A stretch of DNA of 64,000 nucleotides from Porphyra umbilicalis (Eukaryota; Rhodophyta; Bangiophyceae; Bangiales; Bangiaceae), in assembly GCA_002049455.2 (NCBI GenBank), contig KV918839.1:1-64000 (forward strand). Direction: 5' to 3'. The notes below the pieces were generated by a model. It was not told where the DNA came from. It saw only the letters and a program-made list of their open reading frames with translations, and ran no database searches. How positions within the stretch are numbered: position 1 is the first letter of the stretch; each line of letters starts with the position of its first letter. The position numbers and the translations under genes are program-made. Positions 51,295 to 61,920 of the stretch are shown here, piece by piece.

Positions 51295-51521
51295 CTTAAC
51301 TCGACGTCGTCTGTAGATTTCGGCTGGACTGGGCTCACGGGCGAAAACTGGACAGTGTGGCACACCCATGCATAAATAAATCGGCTCCTCGGGCGTTGAC
51401 TTTCACCCATTTGGGCGCTCTGCCAATCCGGCGGGTCGGCCAACCCGACTCGGTTTTGATGCGCTCTGCGTGGCACGCGGGTGTGCGTTGCTCGGTGGGA
51501 GCCGCCTCGTCCGCCGCGAGG
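51295..51521 (+). repeat. dispersed repeat R1, copy 2
   Basis: This begins CTTAACTCGACGTCGTCTG and matches 15921-16141 up to CGTCCGCCGCG, where a MITE abuts. Shared words include GCGAAAACTGGACAGTGTGG and CCAATCCGGCGGGTCGGCC. Confidence 0.8.
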
Positions 51522-51697
51522 TATTGCTGTCTTCCCAATTTTGGCCGATGTGGTCGAAGTCAAGACAGGCTCTCGGTCAACTGCCCATTGGTCGAACAAC
51601 TTTCTCCGGCTGAATGGATGGCTGAGAAACTGTTTCGCACAGTTGATCACCCCTCTTGACATCGACGGCATCGGCCAAAATTGGGAAGAGAGCAATA
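51522..51697. mobile_element. MITE family C with about 43-bp TIRs
   Basis: The ends TATTGCTGTCTTCCCAATTT... (51522-51564) and the inverted partner (51655-51697, ending GGGAAGAGAGCAATA) pair over about 43 bp with few mismatches. TA flanks the inner TTGCT...AGCAA on both sides. The 90-bp core has no coding capacity. It adjoins the end of repeat R1, where the 16-kb copy continues differently. Confidence 0.8.
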
Positions 51698-51719
51698 GTA
51701 TTTGAGAACGCCGATCACA

Positions 51720-51860
51720 ATGCAAAAAATCCGCATGGGGTGGTGGGGGGGGGGGGAACGCCTGTCGTGCCGCCACGTGGGGGGGTGGGGGAGGGGATTT
51801 CGGGGCTTCTGGGGGGGGGGGGTTCGAGCGAGGATGATGCCACGTGAGAGGAATGGTACT
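51720..51860. repeat. G-run-rich stretch
   Basis: Several runs of 8-11 G (51744-51752, 51810-51820) separate short unique words. No gene is seen. Confidence 0.6.
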
Positions 51861-51884
51861 TCAGTACACTCCTTGTCAGAGGTG

Positions 51885-53377
51885 TGATTTAAATCATTTG
51901 TGGCGCCGGGTAAAGGTGATTTAAATCAACCATTGATTTTCATTCGTATGACGTGATTTTTATTGATTTAAATCATCGGGCATGATTTAAATAATTTAGG
52001 CTCGTTATGCATAAATATAAGTACATATGCCACGTGATAAGGCCTGATAAGGACCACTAACGCTGGTGTTTTCCTTCGTGTCGTGTGCGGTGGGCGTCAC
52101 CGACTGGGCGGCCGTCGACAAGTCGGGGGGGGAGCGAGCGGCAGGGGATGAAGACGGCGACGAGGTGCGGGGGGGGGGTCCGCCGCTGCCCTACCCGGCG
52201 GTCACCGCCGTGGCGGAGGTGATCGCCGCCACCGCCGCCGGCGCCGCCACCGCGGCGAACCTGTCGTTGCCGCCCGTGATGGCGGTGTGGGTCGCCCTCG
52301 GCACCACGATGACGAGGGAGCGCGCGGGAGCTTCCGAGGCTGCCGCCGTCGACGGCGGCACCATGGCCGTGTTGCTCTCCGCTCTCGCGGCCGCCGTGGC
52401 GGGCGGCGCGTCGACGGCGGTGCTCGACGCCGGCGACCGCCTCGCTACCCTCACTGCTGTCGCATCTGCCATGGCGCGCATGCCGCCGCCAACCCGTGGG
52501 TGCCGGTCGAAATGGTCGCCCGGGGGGGGTGCTGGCACTCACCGCCGTGCTCGTCGTCCTGCCCCTGCCGCCGACCGCCGACGGCGCGACGTCGCGCCCG
52601 CCGCCGCAGCCGCCGCCGTCGCCGCCGGTGCTCGCTGCGCCGGCAGCGGTGGCGGCAGCCCTCCGCGTCGCCACCCTTGGCAGTGAAGCCGCCAAAGCCG
52701 CCGTCGACGCGCCACTCCCCGCCGACGGCGGAGGGCGGTCCGGGTTGGACGTGGTCCGGGGTACGCCGGCGGCGGCCGCCGTGGCCGCGGCGGCGGCGGG
52801 CGGCGCTTCGGCAGGCACCCGCCCCGCCGCGCTCGCCACCACCGCGATGGTGTGGTCCCTCCTCACCCCCGACGACGCGTCGACGGCCGTGGCGGGCGTG
52901 TTTTCCCGCGCCCGCTGCTTGGCGTGCGTCGCCTCCGCGGGCCCTCCGCCCATCGCCGTCGGTGGCGGGGGTGAGGGTGGGAACCCTCCCCTCCCCCCCC
53001 CTCCCCCCCTCCTTCCCCTCCCCGCCCCGCTCGTCGCTCTCCTGCCGCCCGCGGGGACCCCCGCCGCGGATCCGCACCTGGTCACGGCGGCGCTCACTAC
53101 GCTCCGCTCGGTCGCCGTCGTTGACGCGGCGTGCGCGGCGCTCATGACTCCCATCCCCGCCGTCGCGGCGTTGCGCGCCCCACCCCGCTCTGTCACCGTC
53201 ACGCTGGCGGTCGGTAAGAGTTCAACGATGACCATGCTCGCTCGTCGGTGCACACCCGCAGTGTCAGGTCGCATCAGTGTAAGCAGCAAAATGCCCATGT
53301 GATTTAAATCATGAGACCCTCCGAGTAAATGATTTAAATCATTAAAATCAGCATGATTTAAATCAAATAAAAATCAC
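51885..53377. mobile_element. GC-rich block flanked by TGATTTAAATCA-motif arrays, putative element
   Basis: Four copies of the palindromic word TGATTTAAATCA, or near matches, lie at 51885-51996 and three at 53300-53377. Between them is a 1.3-kb GC-rich block. This symmetry, with AT-rich ends around GC-rich DNA, suggests one mobile unit, but no TIR with target duplication was proved. Inside, a TATA-like ATAAATATAAG (52011-52021) precedes an Ala/Val/Leu-rich + frame (52066-52686, continuing in another frame to 53302) with helix-like strings such as LSALAAAVAGGASTAVL. A minus frame (52057-53298) is also open. I cannot decide which, if any, is coding. Confidence 0.4.
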
Positions 53378-54119
53378 CTCCCATCTCTGCTCCTTGTACC
53401 CCTTGTACTCGTGTCTGTGTATGACCGTCTGCCTCGGTTTGCTCCCGCGCGTCCAACGCTGTTGCTGTATCCCCCTCCTCAGCTGCTGGCAACGGCCATC
53501 GCTGCTGGTCGCAGCCCCCTCCCTGCCGACTGTCTCCCCCCCCTTCCTGGCTGTCTCCCCCCCCCCCCCTTGGTAGCCGCAGGTTTTGCGCGCTCGCTTC
53601 TGTCGCTGACCACCCCCCCCGAGCTTTTGGCCACGCCACTGGCTGTCGCACCCACTGCTGGCGCCGCCCCCGCCGCTAGCCACCGCCCCACAGCCGGGCG
53701 GCACCCTTGCTGCCGGCAGCCGACCGCGCGGCCAGCCACCAATCCCGCCTATGGACGATCCTCCCGCCCTTGGCGGCCGCCCGCGCTGCCGGCCACCGCC
53801 CCAGCCTCTCGTCGCCGCCCCCGCACTTGGCGGCCGCCCGCGCTGCCAGCCACCTCCCCCGCCGCTTGCCGCCGCCCCCGCCCTTGGCCACTGCCCGCGC
53901 TGTTGACCGCCGCTGCTGCCCCTGGCCGCCGCCCCCGCCGCTGGCGACCGCCCCCGCTGGCGGTCGGCGGCGGTGACCCTGACGTGTGGGCGGTCGGCAT
54001 GAGAGCCGCGGCGAAGAGGGGAAGCAGTGGCGATCGGGGGGATCAGCGGCGGTAGGGGACTCATCGGCGGTGAGGCGGGACAGCGGCGGTGAGAGGGACC
54101 AGCCACGGTCGGGGGAAAG
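53378..54119. other. C-rich region, no gene seen
   Basis: Repeated CCGCCCCCGC and CTTGGCGGCCGCCCGCGCTG words (53770-53860) form a weak tandem repeat. No recognisable domain in any frame. Confidence 0.4.
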
Positions 54120-55285
54120 TAATAAAGATGGGGGGGGCAGCAGAGGGGGAGGGTGCAGCAGCGGGGGAGATGCAGCAGCGGGGGGGGAGACAGCAGCGGC
54201 GGGGGAGGCAGCAGAGGACGGGGGAGGCAGCAGCGGATGGGGGAGGCAGCAGCGGGCGGAGGAGGTAGCAGCGGGCGGAGGAGGTAGCAGCGGGCGGGGG
54301 AGGTAGCAGCGGGCGGGGGAGGCAGCAGCGGGCGAGGGAGGCAGCAGCGGGCGGGGGAGGCAGCTGCGGGCGGGGGGAACAGCGACTGCAGGGGGAAGTG
54401 AGCGAAGAAGCATCACTGCTGTGGAGAAGAGATGGGAGACGGGAGCAGGAGGGAGGTGGAACCTTCTATCAGCACGTCAGAACCAACGCAACGGAAAGAA
54501 AGGCACTGACGACGGCAGTCGTGACCGTCGTGGCAACCAACTGAGGGGGGCCTGGCGGCAGATCAGGCTGGAGATGACTCCACCAAGCAGTGTGAATGGA
54601 CCCCCGCTGACAGCATCTCAGATCCAGTGTATTCGGCAGATCGACACTGACACTGCCCAATCCAGTGGATCACTTGTTTTCTCTGACACTGTTCCATCCA
54701 GTGGGTTGTGACCCTGCGCTTCTCTTGCGGCCTACAACAGTTCTGCATCTTTTTTTGCAAAGAAAACAATGTTTCATGTCTCCTACAGTACCATGTCCCC
54801 TTTTTTTTCAACTTCGGTGGGGATCGATACGGTCTTGTCACCGCCGCGTTCCCCGCTGCCATATGGTCCAAGAAGGGGGAGCATACGGCACGTCCGGGCC
54901 GAACTCGACCAAAACATCACTTTTTCAGAGAGACTCGTTTCTGATGCTCTGAAGGGTCCTGGGAAGGACTTAGTGAGTCGCTAAGCGCGCAAACGATTTC
55001 TTCCTTCTTTTTTCGCCCGTCCAAGTTCACAGCGGCGAGATACACCGCTACCCCCCCACGACGCCCGGCCCATCTGCTGGCCAACTTTCTGTGTGCATTA
55101 GCTGTGCTACATGGTGTACTCCTGATAGAGCCTGAAAAGCCACACCAGTACTGTCATAGGATGCCCACTGCGCGTAACGTGCTTTCGGCCTTCCCAGCCA
55201 CCCCAATAGCGAGCGTACGAGCCCCCTGCGGAGGTGGTATGCCGCCAAAGCACTCTGGGCCCTCCCTAACAGTCCCATGAGAGCC
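54120..55285 (+). repeat. dispersed repeat D, copy 2, with 18-bp minisatellite
   Basis: The first part (54125-54385) is a tandem array of about 18-bp units (GGAGGTAGCAGCGGGCGG and variants). The rest matches 22800-23665 without the MITE A insertion. Divergence is moderate, so the duplication is not recent. No protein domain is recognised. From 55286 to 55560 no gene is seen. Confidence 0.7.
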
Positions 55286-55959
55286 TCACGCACACTTATC
55301 CGTGGCCCATCACTCGTTATGGGCGGTTGTATCACCAATGTACTCTGGCACCCACTGGTAACAGGAGGCCACTAACGGCCCACTTTGTTGTGTACAGTGG
55401 TCTGTGGGGACACAGCGGACACACACTGCTATGTGCATGGCTTCGCAAGCACCGTAGCAGCCAGCAACAGCCAAAAACAGATGACGCATACCCCCCCCCT
55501 TGCGTGACCCCCTCTCACCCCTACCTACTCTCCACACCAGCTACCCCTGCCCGCCTATGCTTTGCAGAACAGGTACCAGGAGCAGAGTTGTGCCAATAAC
55601 GTAGCGTTTACCTTTAGCATGAGCAATTGGGTCCATAAGCGGACCCCGGGTCGGCAACGCGCCGACCGAAGCGAGGGTAAAGATGCAAAGCAGATATACA
55701 AGCGGTTGGGACCAAGCTCAAGCCGGTGAACCTCCGTCCTTGCCGCCATCGTACTTGCCCGTGTACGCGACGCCGCGGTGGGTGCCCCCCCCCGTATCGT
55801 GTCGAGGAGTACCCTTGCGGTGGGTACGGGCAGGTGAGAGCGGGCAGGCGTCTTGGTACGCCAGCGCCCGCCGGCAAGCAGAGAAGTAGAGGCACGCGCC
55901 GATGGTACTGGTCCATAAGGAAGCGAGGGAGAAAAAACACCGAGGGGAGGAGAGGGGCA

Positions 55960-56517
55960 GCGAGAAGCAAGGACGTTGGGGGACAGGGGGAGAGCAAGAA
56001 AGGAAAGAGAGAGCGCGCCCTTCTAGTACTCAACCCTCCACCCGCCGTCGCCCGCCGTCCGCGCCGCCACGCCCGGCCACCCGCCGTCCATTCCCGCGCC
56101 GTCGGCGCGGTGCGCCGTGCGCGCGCTTGGCCGCGTGCGTGCGCGTGCCCCGCCGCTACCGCCGTGCTTGCGTGGCGGGGCCTGGGCGGGGGGAGTCCCC
56201 CCCCCCCGTTGCGGTGCCGCCGCGTTGGCGGCAACGTCGCGGGGGGGGGGGGGGGGGGCCCGGGGCGGCTGCTCGAGGTTGAGAAGTGCTTACTGTCTTG
56301 GGGGCGTCGCGGCGGCCGTGGCGCGTCGGCGGTCGCGTCCGTCACGGGCGGGCGTTTGCCCGTCCCCGGCGGGTGCTGCCACGTCGGCGGCCGCTGCGGT
56401 GCGTTGCCCGTCCCGTTGCGGGCGCCGCCACGCCGGCGGCCGCTGCGGTACGGCGCCAACTGCGCGCCACGCCGCCGCACCGCCCCCCGGAAATAAATTC
56501 CAGTTGCGGTTCCAAAG
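55960..56517 (-). repeat. long direct repeat A2 of the DIRS/PAT-like element
   Basis: About 555 bp are nearly identical to 63446-64000 in the same orientation. The few differences are mostly G- or C-run lengths. A short word (GCAGAACAGGTACCAGGAGC) recurs just outside at 55563 and 56536. Confidence 0.9.
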
Positions 56518-56567
56518 CAAATCGTTGACAGCCATGCAGAACAGGTACCAGGAGCAGAGTTGTGCCA

Positions 56568-57563
56568 CTAGAGGTGGAGATCGGTCGGCCGATAACGGCC
56601 GAGCAGCTCCTGGGCCTCGGCCGTAGCGCGGAAGCGCACGGCAATGTAGTGGCGGAGCGTCGTCGCCACCGACCGGTGGGTACATAGGTCCGCCACGACC
56701 TCCACGGGAAAGCCAAGGGAGTAGGCCGCCGATGCGGCGCCACTCCGCAGGGAGTGCCCAGAGTAGGTGCCGCCCAAGGGCGGCCGGAGGTTGAGCCGCG
56801 CGGCGAGCTCGGCCAACCACACGTTGGTCGCGCCGGCACCCAGGTCTGCCGCCCGGCGGGAGGACGGCCAGTAGCCGGGGGCAAAGAGCCGCTCGTCCGG
56901 GTGACGGCGGTTGCGTACGTGGTCCCCCAGAAGACGACGGAGCAGGCAGATGGCCTTGTCGTCGCCGGGGTGGCCAGCGGCATCGGGCACCGTCGTGGCG
57001 ATACGCTCCGCGCCGCGGCGCACACCACCCTTGAAGAAGGGCACCTGGCACTGGACGCCGGCCGCCGTAACGCGAAAGTCCCGGTACCGCATGTCGGCGG
57101 CGGCGCCGGGCCGGTTGAACAAGAGGTAGGCCCAAACCAGGTCACCACAGCGGCGGGAGAGCTCGATGTCCGGCGTGCCAACGCCGAGGCAGAGAACCTG
57201 CATGATGAACTCGGCCGGGATGGGCAGCCGCTTCGGCGACTGCGAGCCAGCGAGCGCCGCGTGGACCGCCTCATAGCCGGCCACGGCGAGCGTGACGACG
57301 TGCGCCGTGGTCTGGTCGGGGCAGCCGGCCAAGGCGTGGATGCTGCGGATGGTCGACAAGTACTTTCTGAGCGAGTTGGGAGCCAGCGCCTTGCGCTCGT
57401 TCTCGTAGGCGATGTAGCCGACGATAGTGGCCGCGTCGGCCGGCAGCGGGACGAGCAGCCGGTCGGTGCAAAAGGCCACAAACGCCCGCCAGCGCGACAT
57501 GTAGGAGCTGCGCGTCGACGGGCGGTAGGCCTGCCGCAGGAGCGAGCGCGAGGGTGCGCCCAT
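56568..57563 (-). CDS. tyrosine recombinase of the DIRS/PAT-like element
   Basis: The frame from the ATG at 57563 gives 331 residues, the last third of a longer open frame. An N-terminal core-binding part (YRPSTRSSYMSRWRAFVAFC) precedes the catalytic part with ELSRRCGDLVWAYL, GHSLRSGAASAAY and HRSVATTLRHYIA, the usual R...HxxR...Y set of phage-integrase-type recombinases. In DIRS elements this enzyme replaces the DDE integrase and inserts a circular DNA copy without target duplication. It begins just after the RT frame ends. Confidence 0.85.
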   Translation of the reverse strand: MGAPSRSLLRQAYRPSTRSSYMSRWRAFVAFCTDRLLVPLPADAATIVGYIAYENERKALAPNSLRKYLSTIRSIHALAGCPDQTTAHVVTLAVAGYEAVHAALAGSQSPKRLPIPAEFIMQVLCLGVGTPDIELSRRCGDLVWAYLLFNRPGAAADMRYRDFRVTAAGVQCQVPFFKGGVRRGAERIATTVPDAAGHPGDDKAICLLRRLLGDHVRNRRHPDERLFAPGYWPSSRRAADLGAGATNVWLAELAARLNLRPPLGGTYSGHSLRSGAASAAYSLGFPVEVVADLCTHRSVATTLRHYIAVRFRATAEAQELLGRYRPTDLHL

Positions 57564-57589
57564 CGCACCTGGCAACAGCTGCGGCGCGG

Positions 57590-59737
57590 TCAACGTCGTT
57601 TCGAGTTCGGCAAAGCGGGTGGCGTCGTTGACGCCGCGTTGCCGTCGAAGCGGAACGCGACCGTCCGCCACCAGGGGCGGGGAGAAGGGCAGTCCGCCGC
57701 GCCGTGCGTATACACGCCCTCCTCCAGCGGAAGAAAGGAGAACTCGGCGCACGCCTCCAACGCCGGGGCCCACCAGGGCTGGGCCTCCCAGTGGGGGGCG
57801 ACAAGCGTGACCCGGGCGGCCGTCTGGATGATGCGGTGGACGACGGGCCCGACGAGATTGAAGGGCGGGTTGGCCCAACAGTTGTCCGCCGTCCAGTCGT
57901 GGGCCATTGCGTTGACGCCCGACGAGTTGGGGGTCGCGACGCGCGAGAAGAAGCGCCCACAGCGCGTCGTCAAATCGGTCGCGAACAAGTCGAGGGTGTG
58001 CGGCCCGTACTTGGCCTCGAGCCGCATGAACCCGGCGCACCTGAGCGTCCAGTCGGTACTGTCCCGCTCGCGGGAGAGGCGATCCGCCCAGAGGTTCAGC
58101 GCCGACGGGAGGTGCTCGAGCCGGAGCACGACGCCCATCGCCTCTGTAAGAGCGTGCAGGCGGCGCAGCTCGGCCATCATCGTCGGCGACGAGGACGTGC
58201 CGTTGTTGATGACACCAATCGCGACCGTCGTGTCCATCTTGAGTCGGATGATGGTCTCGCGGTCGGCCATGAGGGCGCGGAACGACTGGAGCCCCAGCCG
58301 CACGGCGCCGAGCTCGAGCGGGTTGATGTGCAGCGTCCGCCGGTGGGGGCCATGGAAGCCCCGCGCCGGAACGACACCGTTGAAGACCGCCCCCCAGCCG
58401 ACCGTGCTCGCGTCCGTCTCCATAGTGATGGTCGGCGGGGCCGGCCAGATGGCCCGGCCCGTCGACGCGTGCTGCCGCAGCTCCGACCACCAAGACAGGT
58501 CCCGCAGGCACTGGTGCGTGAGGATCACGTCGCCCGTCACGCGCGCGTTGAGCGCCGCGTAGAGGGCGGCGAGGTGGAAGCGGGCGGTCGGCACGCTCAA
58601 ATGCGTGCTGACCGCCTTGCCCAAAAACGAACGCAATGGGGAGAACTTGACGTGCCGGCGGTGGGAGGTTGCCCAGCGAAGGATGACGGACGCCGTCTGC
58701 TCGACGGCGATGGCGCGGTCCGGGGGCAGGAGGAACAGGCGGCGCTTCGAGTCGACGGTATGGCCGAGAAGACGGATGGCCGTCGGTCCGGTCCGCACGC
58801 CCTTGTTGGGGTGGACCCGCAGCCCGAGGCGTCGGAAGAGGCGCTCGACCGTGCGGAACGCGTCGATCGCCTCGGCTTGCGACGCCGGTTGGCCGCGTTT
58901 CGCCGGCGGGGCGCCGCCAAAATCGTCCACGTATGCGATCATACGAAAGCCTTTTCCACGGAGGCACTGGACGACCGGTCGGCAGACTTTGGTCCACGTG
59001 TATGGGGCGACCCGCAGCCCAAAAGGCATCGTCAGTGGGATGAAGATGCGGCCGCCCAGCTCGAAGGCCAGGTAGAGGGAGTCCTCCGGCCGGAGAAGGA
59101 GGTGGTGGTAGGCGTCGGCGACGTCCCAAACCAGCATCGCGTCCGCCGGCCGGAGCACTTGGGCGAGGTCGGCCAGCGTCTCGTAGCGACAGGTCCGCTG
59201 CGCCATGAAGCTGTTCGGGTAGCGATAGTCGATGACCGTCCGCTCCGCACCGCTGCTCGACCGCACGACAAAGGCGGGCGAAAGGACCTTGATGCGCCGC
59301 TGCTCCACCGGGTCCGTCACCTCCTGCACGTACCCGAGGTCCAGCTGCCGTTGGATCTCGCCCGCCATGAAGGCCGAGTCGGCTGTCGAGGCGGGGTACG
59401 GGCGGGCGCGCCGCGGCGGGGGTCGGCCCGTCCACGGGATCTTCACCCCGTGGGCGATCGTGTCCAGCACCCAGGCGCTCGCGCCCAGCGCGCGCCACTC
59501 TGGGAGCGAGCGGCGCACGCGATGGGCCGGGCGGTGCCCAACGGGCATTTTTGCCTCCAGGGGGGCCAAACAGGGAGTGGCACTCGGCGACGGCGGTCGC
59601 GACCGCGGAGGCGGCGCGACCGGGGGGCCCGCGGGCACGTCCGTCGGGGGCGGTGGCGCCCGCGATGACGACCCGCGGTCGGGGATGGTGGCGGCGGGCG
59701 GGCGCTTCGGCCCCTTGCCCTTGCCGCGCACCATCAC
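57590..59737 (-). CDS. reverse transcriptase / RNase H of the DIRS/PAT-like element
   Basis: A 715-residue open frame. The RT motifs are in order: KVLSPAFVVRSSSG, VWDVADAYHHLLL, MPFGLRVAPYTW and the catalytic MIAYVDDFGG. RNase H follows (ITMETDASTVGWG, INPLELGAV, KMDTTVAIGVINNG). The C-terminal part (DLFATDLTTRCGRFFS, NPPFNLVGPVVHRII) is the methyltransferase-like tail typical of DIRS polyproteins. The N-terminal 90 residues are Pro-rich. Two long + frames opposite it are shadows. Confidence 0.9.
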   Translation of the reverse strand: MMVRGKGKGPKRPPAATIPDRGSSSRAPPPPTDVPAGPPVAPPPRSRPPSPSATPCLAPLEAKMPVGHRPAHRVRRSLPEWRALGASAWVLDTIAHGVKIPWTGRPPPRRARPYPASTADSAFMAGEIQRQLDLGYVQEVTDPVEQRRIKVLSPAFVVRSSSGAERTVIDYRYPNSFMAQRTCRYETLADLAQVLRPADAMLVWDVADAYHHLLLRPEDSLYLAFELGGRIFIPLTMPFGLRVAPYTWTKVCRPVVQCLRGKGFRMIAYVDDFGGAPPAKRGQPASQAEAIDAFRTVERLFRRLGLRVHPNKGVRTGPTAIRLLGHTVDSKRRLFLLPPDRAIAVEQTASVILRWATSHRRHVKFSPLRSFLGKAVSTHLSVPTARFHLAALYAALNARVTGDVILTHQCLRDLSWWSELRQHASTGRAIWPAPPTITMETDASTVGWGAVFNGVVPARGFHGPHRRTLHINPLELGAVRLGLQSFRALMADRETIIRLKMDTTVAIGVINNGTSSSPTMMAELRRLHALTEAMGVVLRLEHLPSALNLWADRLSRERDSTDWTLRCAGFMRLEAKYGPHTLDLFATDLTTRCGRFFSRVATPNSSGVNAMAHDWTADNCWANPPFNLVGPVVHRIIQTAARVTLVAPHWEAQPWWAPALEACAEFSFLPLEEGVYTHGAADCPSPRPWWRTVAFRFDGNAASTTPPALPNSKRR

Positions 59738-59749
59738 GGGGGGGGGCTA

Positions 59750-60599
59750 CTTCCGCGCCGCCGCGCGGACGGGGGCGTCGCCGCCCCCAGGTCCACGAGG
59801 CCCGCGACGGCCGGAGGCGGTGTTAGCGGCGGCGGTACCGCCACCGCGGCCACCAGCGCTGCCGCCGGCACCGCCGCGCCGCGCGCCCCCGCCGCTGCTG
59901 CCCGCGGCGTCGCGGGGGGGAGCGCGGAAGCCGCGCGCAGCCGCGCCGATCTTCGCAGAGGCATGAACCTCTGCGCGAGCGACCGTCGGCGGTCGTGCCC
60001 AAGGTGACTCATTGGTTCCTTATGGGTGACACATTGGCGACACAATACGACAAAGTGTCGCCAGAGAGTTGTGCAGGGAGGCTAAATGTGTCGCAGACGG
60101 TAGCACCACGGGAGCACCTCAGCGGCGGATAAGCATCCGGCCTTGCCGGTTTCTGGCATAATTTGCGCAAATTACATACCACTGATCTTGGTCATATGTT
60201 TCAGTACTATTCGGCGGATGCAGATTTGTTGACCCAATTTTGTGCCAATCAATGACTGGCACGCGACCAGTCATATCAGGGGGACATGTTGAGGCGGCGC
60301 TTCCCGCGGCCGCCCCACCGCCGGTGCAGCCCGCCACCTTGCGGCCGGCAACGCCGCCGTCGCCCCGCCGTCACCCGACGGCGGCCGGCCGCGCCCAGGC
60401 ACCATCGCAGAGTCCCCGCCGCGAAGTCGCTGCCCCCGTCGGCTGCCGCGGCGCTGCCCCCGCGCGGGATGCCTGTCGCCCGAGGGCGCGAAAACCGCGA
60501 CAGCCGCCGCGGCGCCGCCCCCTGCCGCAGCTGGCGCCCGCCATTCACCCGGGGGCGACGCAGCGCCGGCGACGCAGCCCCCCCCCTTCAGCCGCGCGC
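59750..60599. other. DIRS internal spacer, no gene seen
   Basis: Between the RT start and the tandem repeats lies GC-rich DNA with a lower-GC patch (60000-60290). No recognisable frame. Confidence 0.5.
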
Positions 60600-61320
60600 A
60601 CCACCTTGGCCGCCAAGACCACCGCCACCGCCGCGTCGCTGGCACCGCCCACCGCCGCGGCTTGCCGCCGCCGCGGACGACACCGCGCACCGCCACAGCA
60701 CGTCCGCCCCCCCCCCCGCGCCGACAACGCGGCAGCTGCGGCCGCCGACTGCCGCATCGCCGCCGCCGCTTGCCGCTGTCGCCGCCTTGTGCATTAGCAG
60801 CGGCGGCGGCGACGCGTGGCGGCGGCGGACAACGCCGCCGCAACGCCCGACACTGGCGCGGCTTGGCGCTGCCGCCGCCGACACCGCGCACCCCCCCAGC
60901 ACGTCCGCACTTCCTCCCGCAGCGACAACGCGGTAGCCGCGGCCGCCGACCGCCGCATCGCCGCCGCCGCTTGCCGCTGTCGCCGCCTTGTGCATTAGCA
61001 GCGGCGGCGGCGACGCGTGGCGGCGGCGGCCGACGCCGCCGCAACGCCCGACACCGCCGCGGCTTGCCGCCGCCGCCGTCGACTCCGCGCACCCCCGCCT
61101 CACGTCCGCCCCCCCCCCCGCGCTGACAATGCGGCAGCCGCGGCCGCCGACCGCCGCATCGCCGCCGCCCCTTGCCGCCGCCGCCGCCTTGGACATTGGC
61201 GGCGGCGGCGGCGACGCTTGGCGGCGGCGGCCGACGCCGCCGCAACGCAGGACTCCGCCGCGGCTTACCGCCGCCGCCGCCGACTTCGCGCACCCCCCCC
61301 GCACGTTTGCACCCCACGGC
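60600..61320. repeat. about 200-bp tandem repeat inside the DIRS/PAT-like element
   Basis: Four imperfect units recur about 201 bp apart, marked by GCATTAGCAGCGGCGGCGGC at 60791 and 60992 and a diverged form at 61193. Each unit ends in CACGTCCGC-like words. The frames are Pro/Arg/Ala-rich and not accepted as genes. It lies between the gag-like and RT frames. Confidence 0.7.
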
Positions 61321-61920
61321 CCCCCCGCGGCGGGAGGCCGCGGACGCGATCCCGCTCCTCGCCGCCGCCGCTGCCTGCCGCCGAAACGCAGCCGGCCGCG
61401 GACCGCGCCGGCACTCCGCTGCCACACGTCGCCGCCGAACCGCCGCCTCCCGCCGCCGCCCGCCGCCGCCGTCCCGCTGCTAGAGGCCGGCGCGACCGAC
61501 CGCCCCGGCGGGCCGGCCTAACCGCGGCCGCCACCGGTGCGCCCTGCCGCCGCCACCTTTGCCGCCCCGCCATCGCCGGTCCGGCGGAGCTACCGTCCCG
61601 GCGGCGGCCTCCGACACCGCCTCCACTCTTAGGCGGCGCCAGCGGACGCCGCCGTGTCCGCCGCCTTGGCGGCGACCCACAGCGGCCGCCCCCACCGCCG
61701 CCCCGCCTCCCCCCCCCCCCCCCTCCCTCAGCCGCCGCCGTCTCTTTCGAAGCCATGTCCACCGCCATCACCACCGCCACCGCACAGGCCGCGACCAGAG
61801 TCGGTGCCAACGCGCAGGCGGCGGGGGCGGGGGTTTGGCGCCGGCCGCGAGGGGTGCCCTTCGCGGCATCGGTAGTGGCGGTTGGGGTCTCTCCCGCCCC
61901 CCCACGTGCTCTGGGGGCAT

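Noticed and set aside
51000-51776. 258-codon minus frame across palindrome, R1 and MITE C
   Set aside because: It crosses three independent repeats; no domain.
56754-59668. Two long + frames of 602 and 654 codons
   Set aside because: Antisense shadows of the recombinase and RT/RNase H frames, which carry clear motifs.
60271-61521. Long frames on both strands in the DIRS internal region
   Set aside because: Translations of the 200-bp tandem repeat and CCG-rich DNA.
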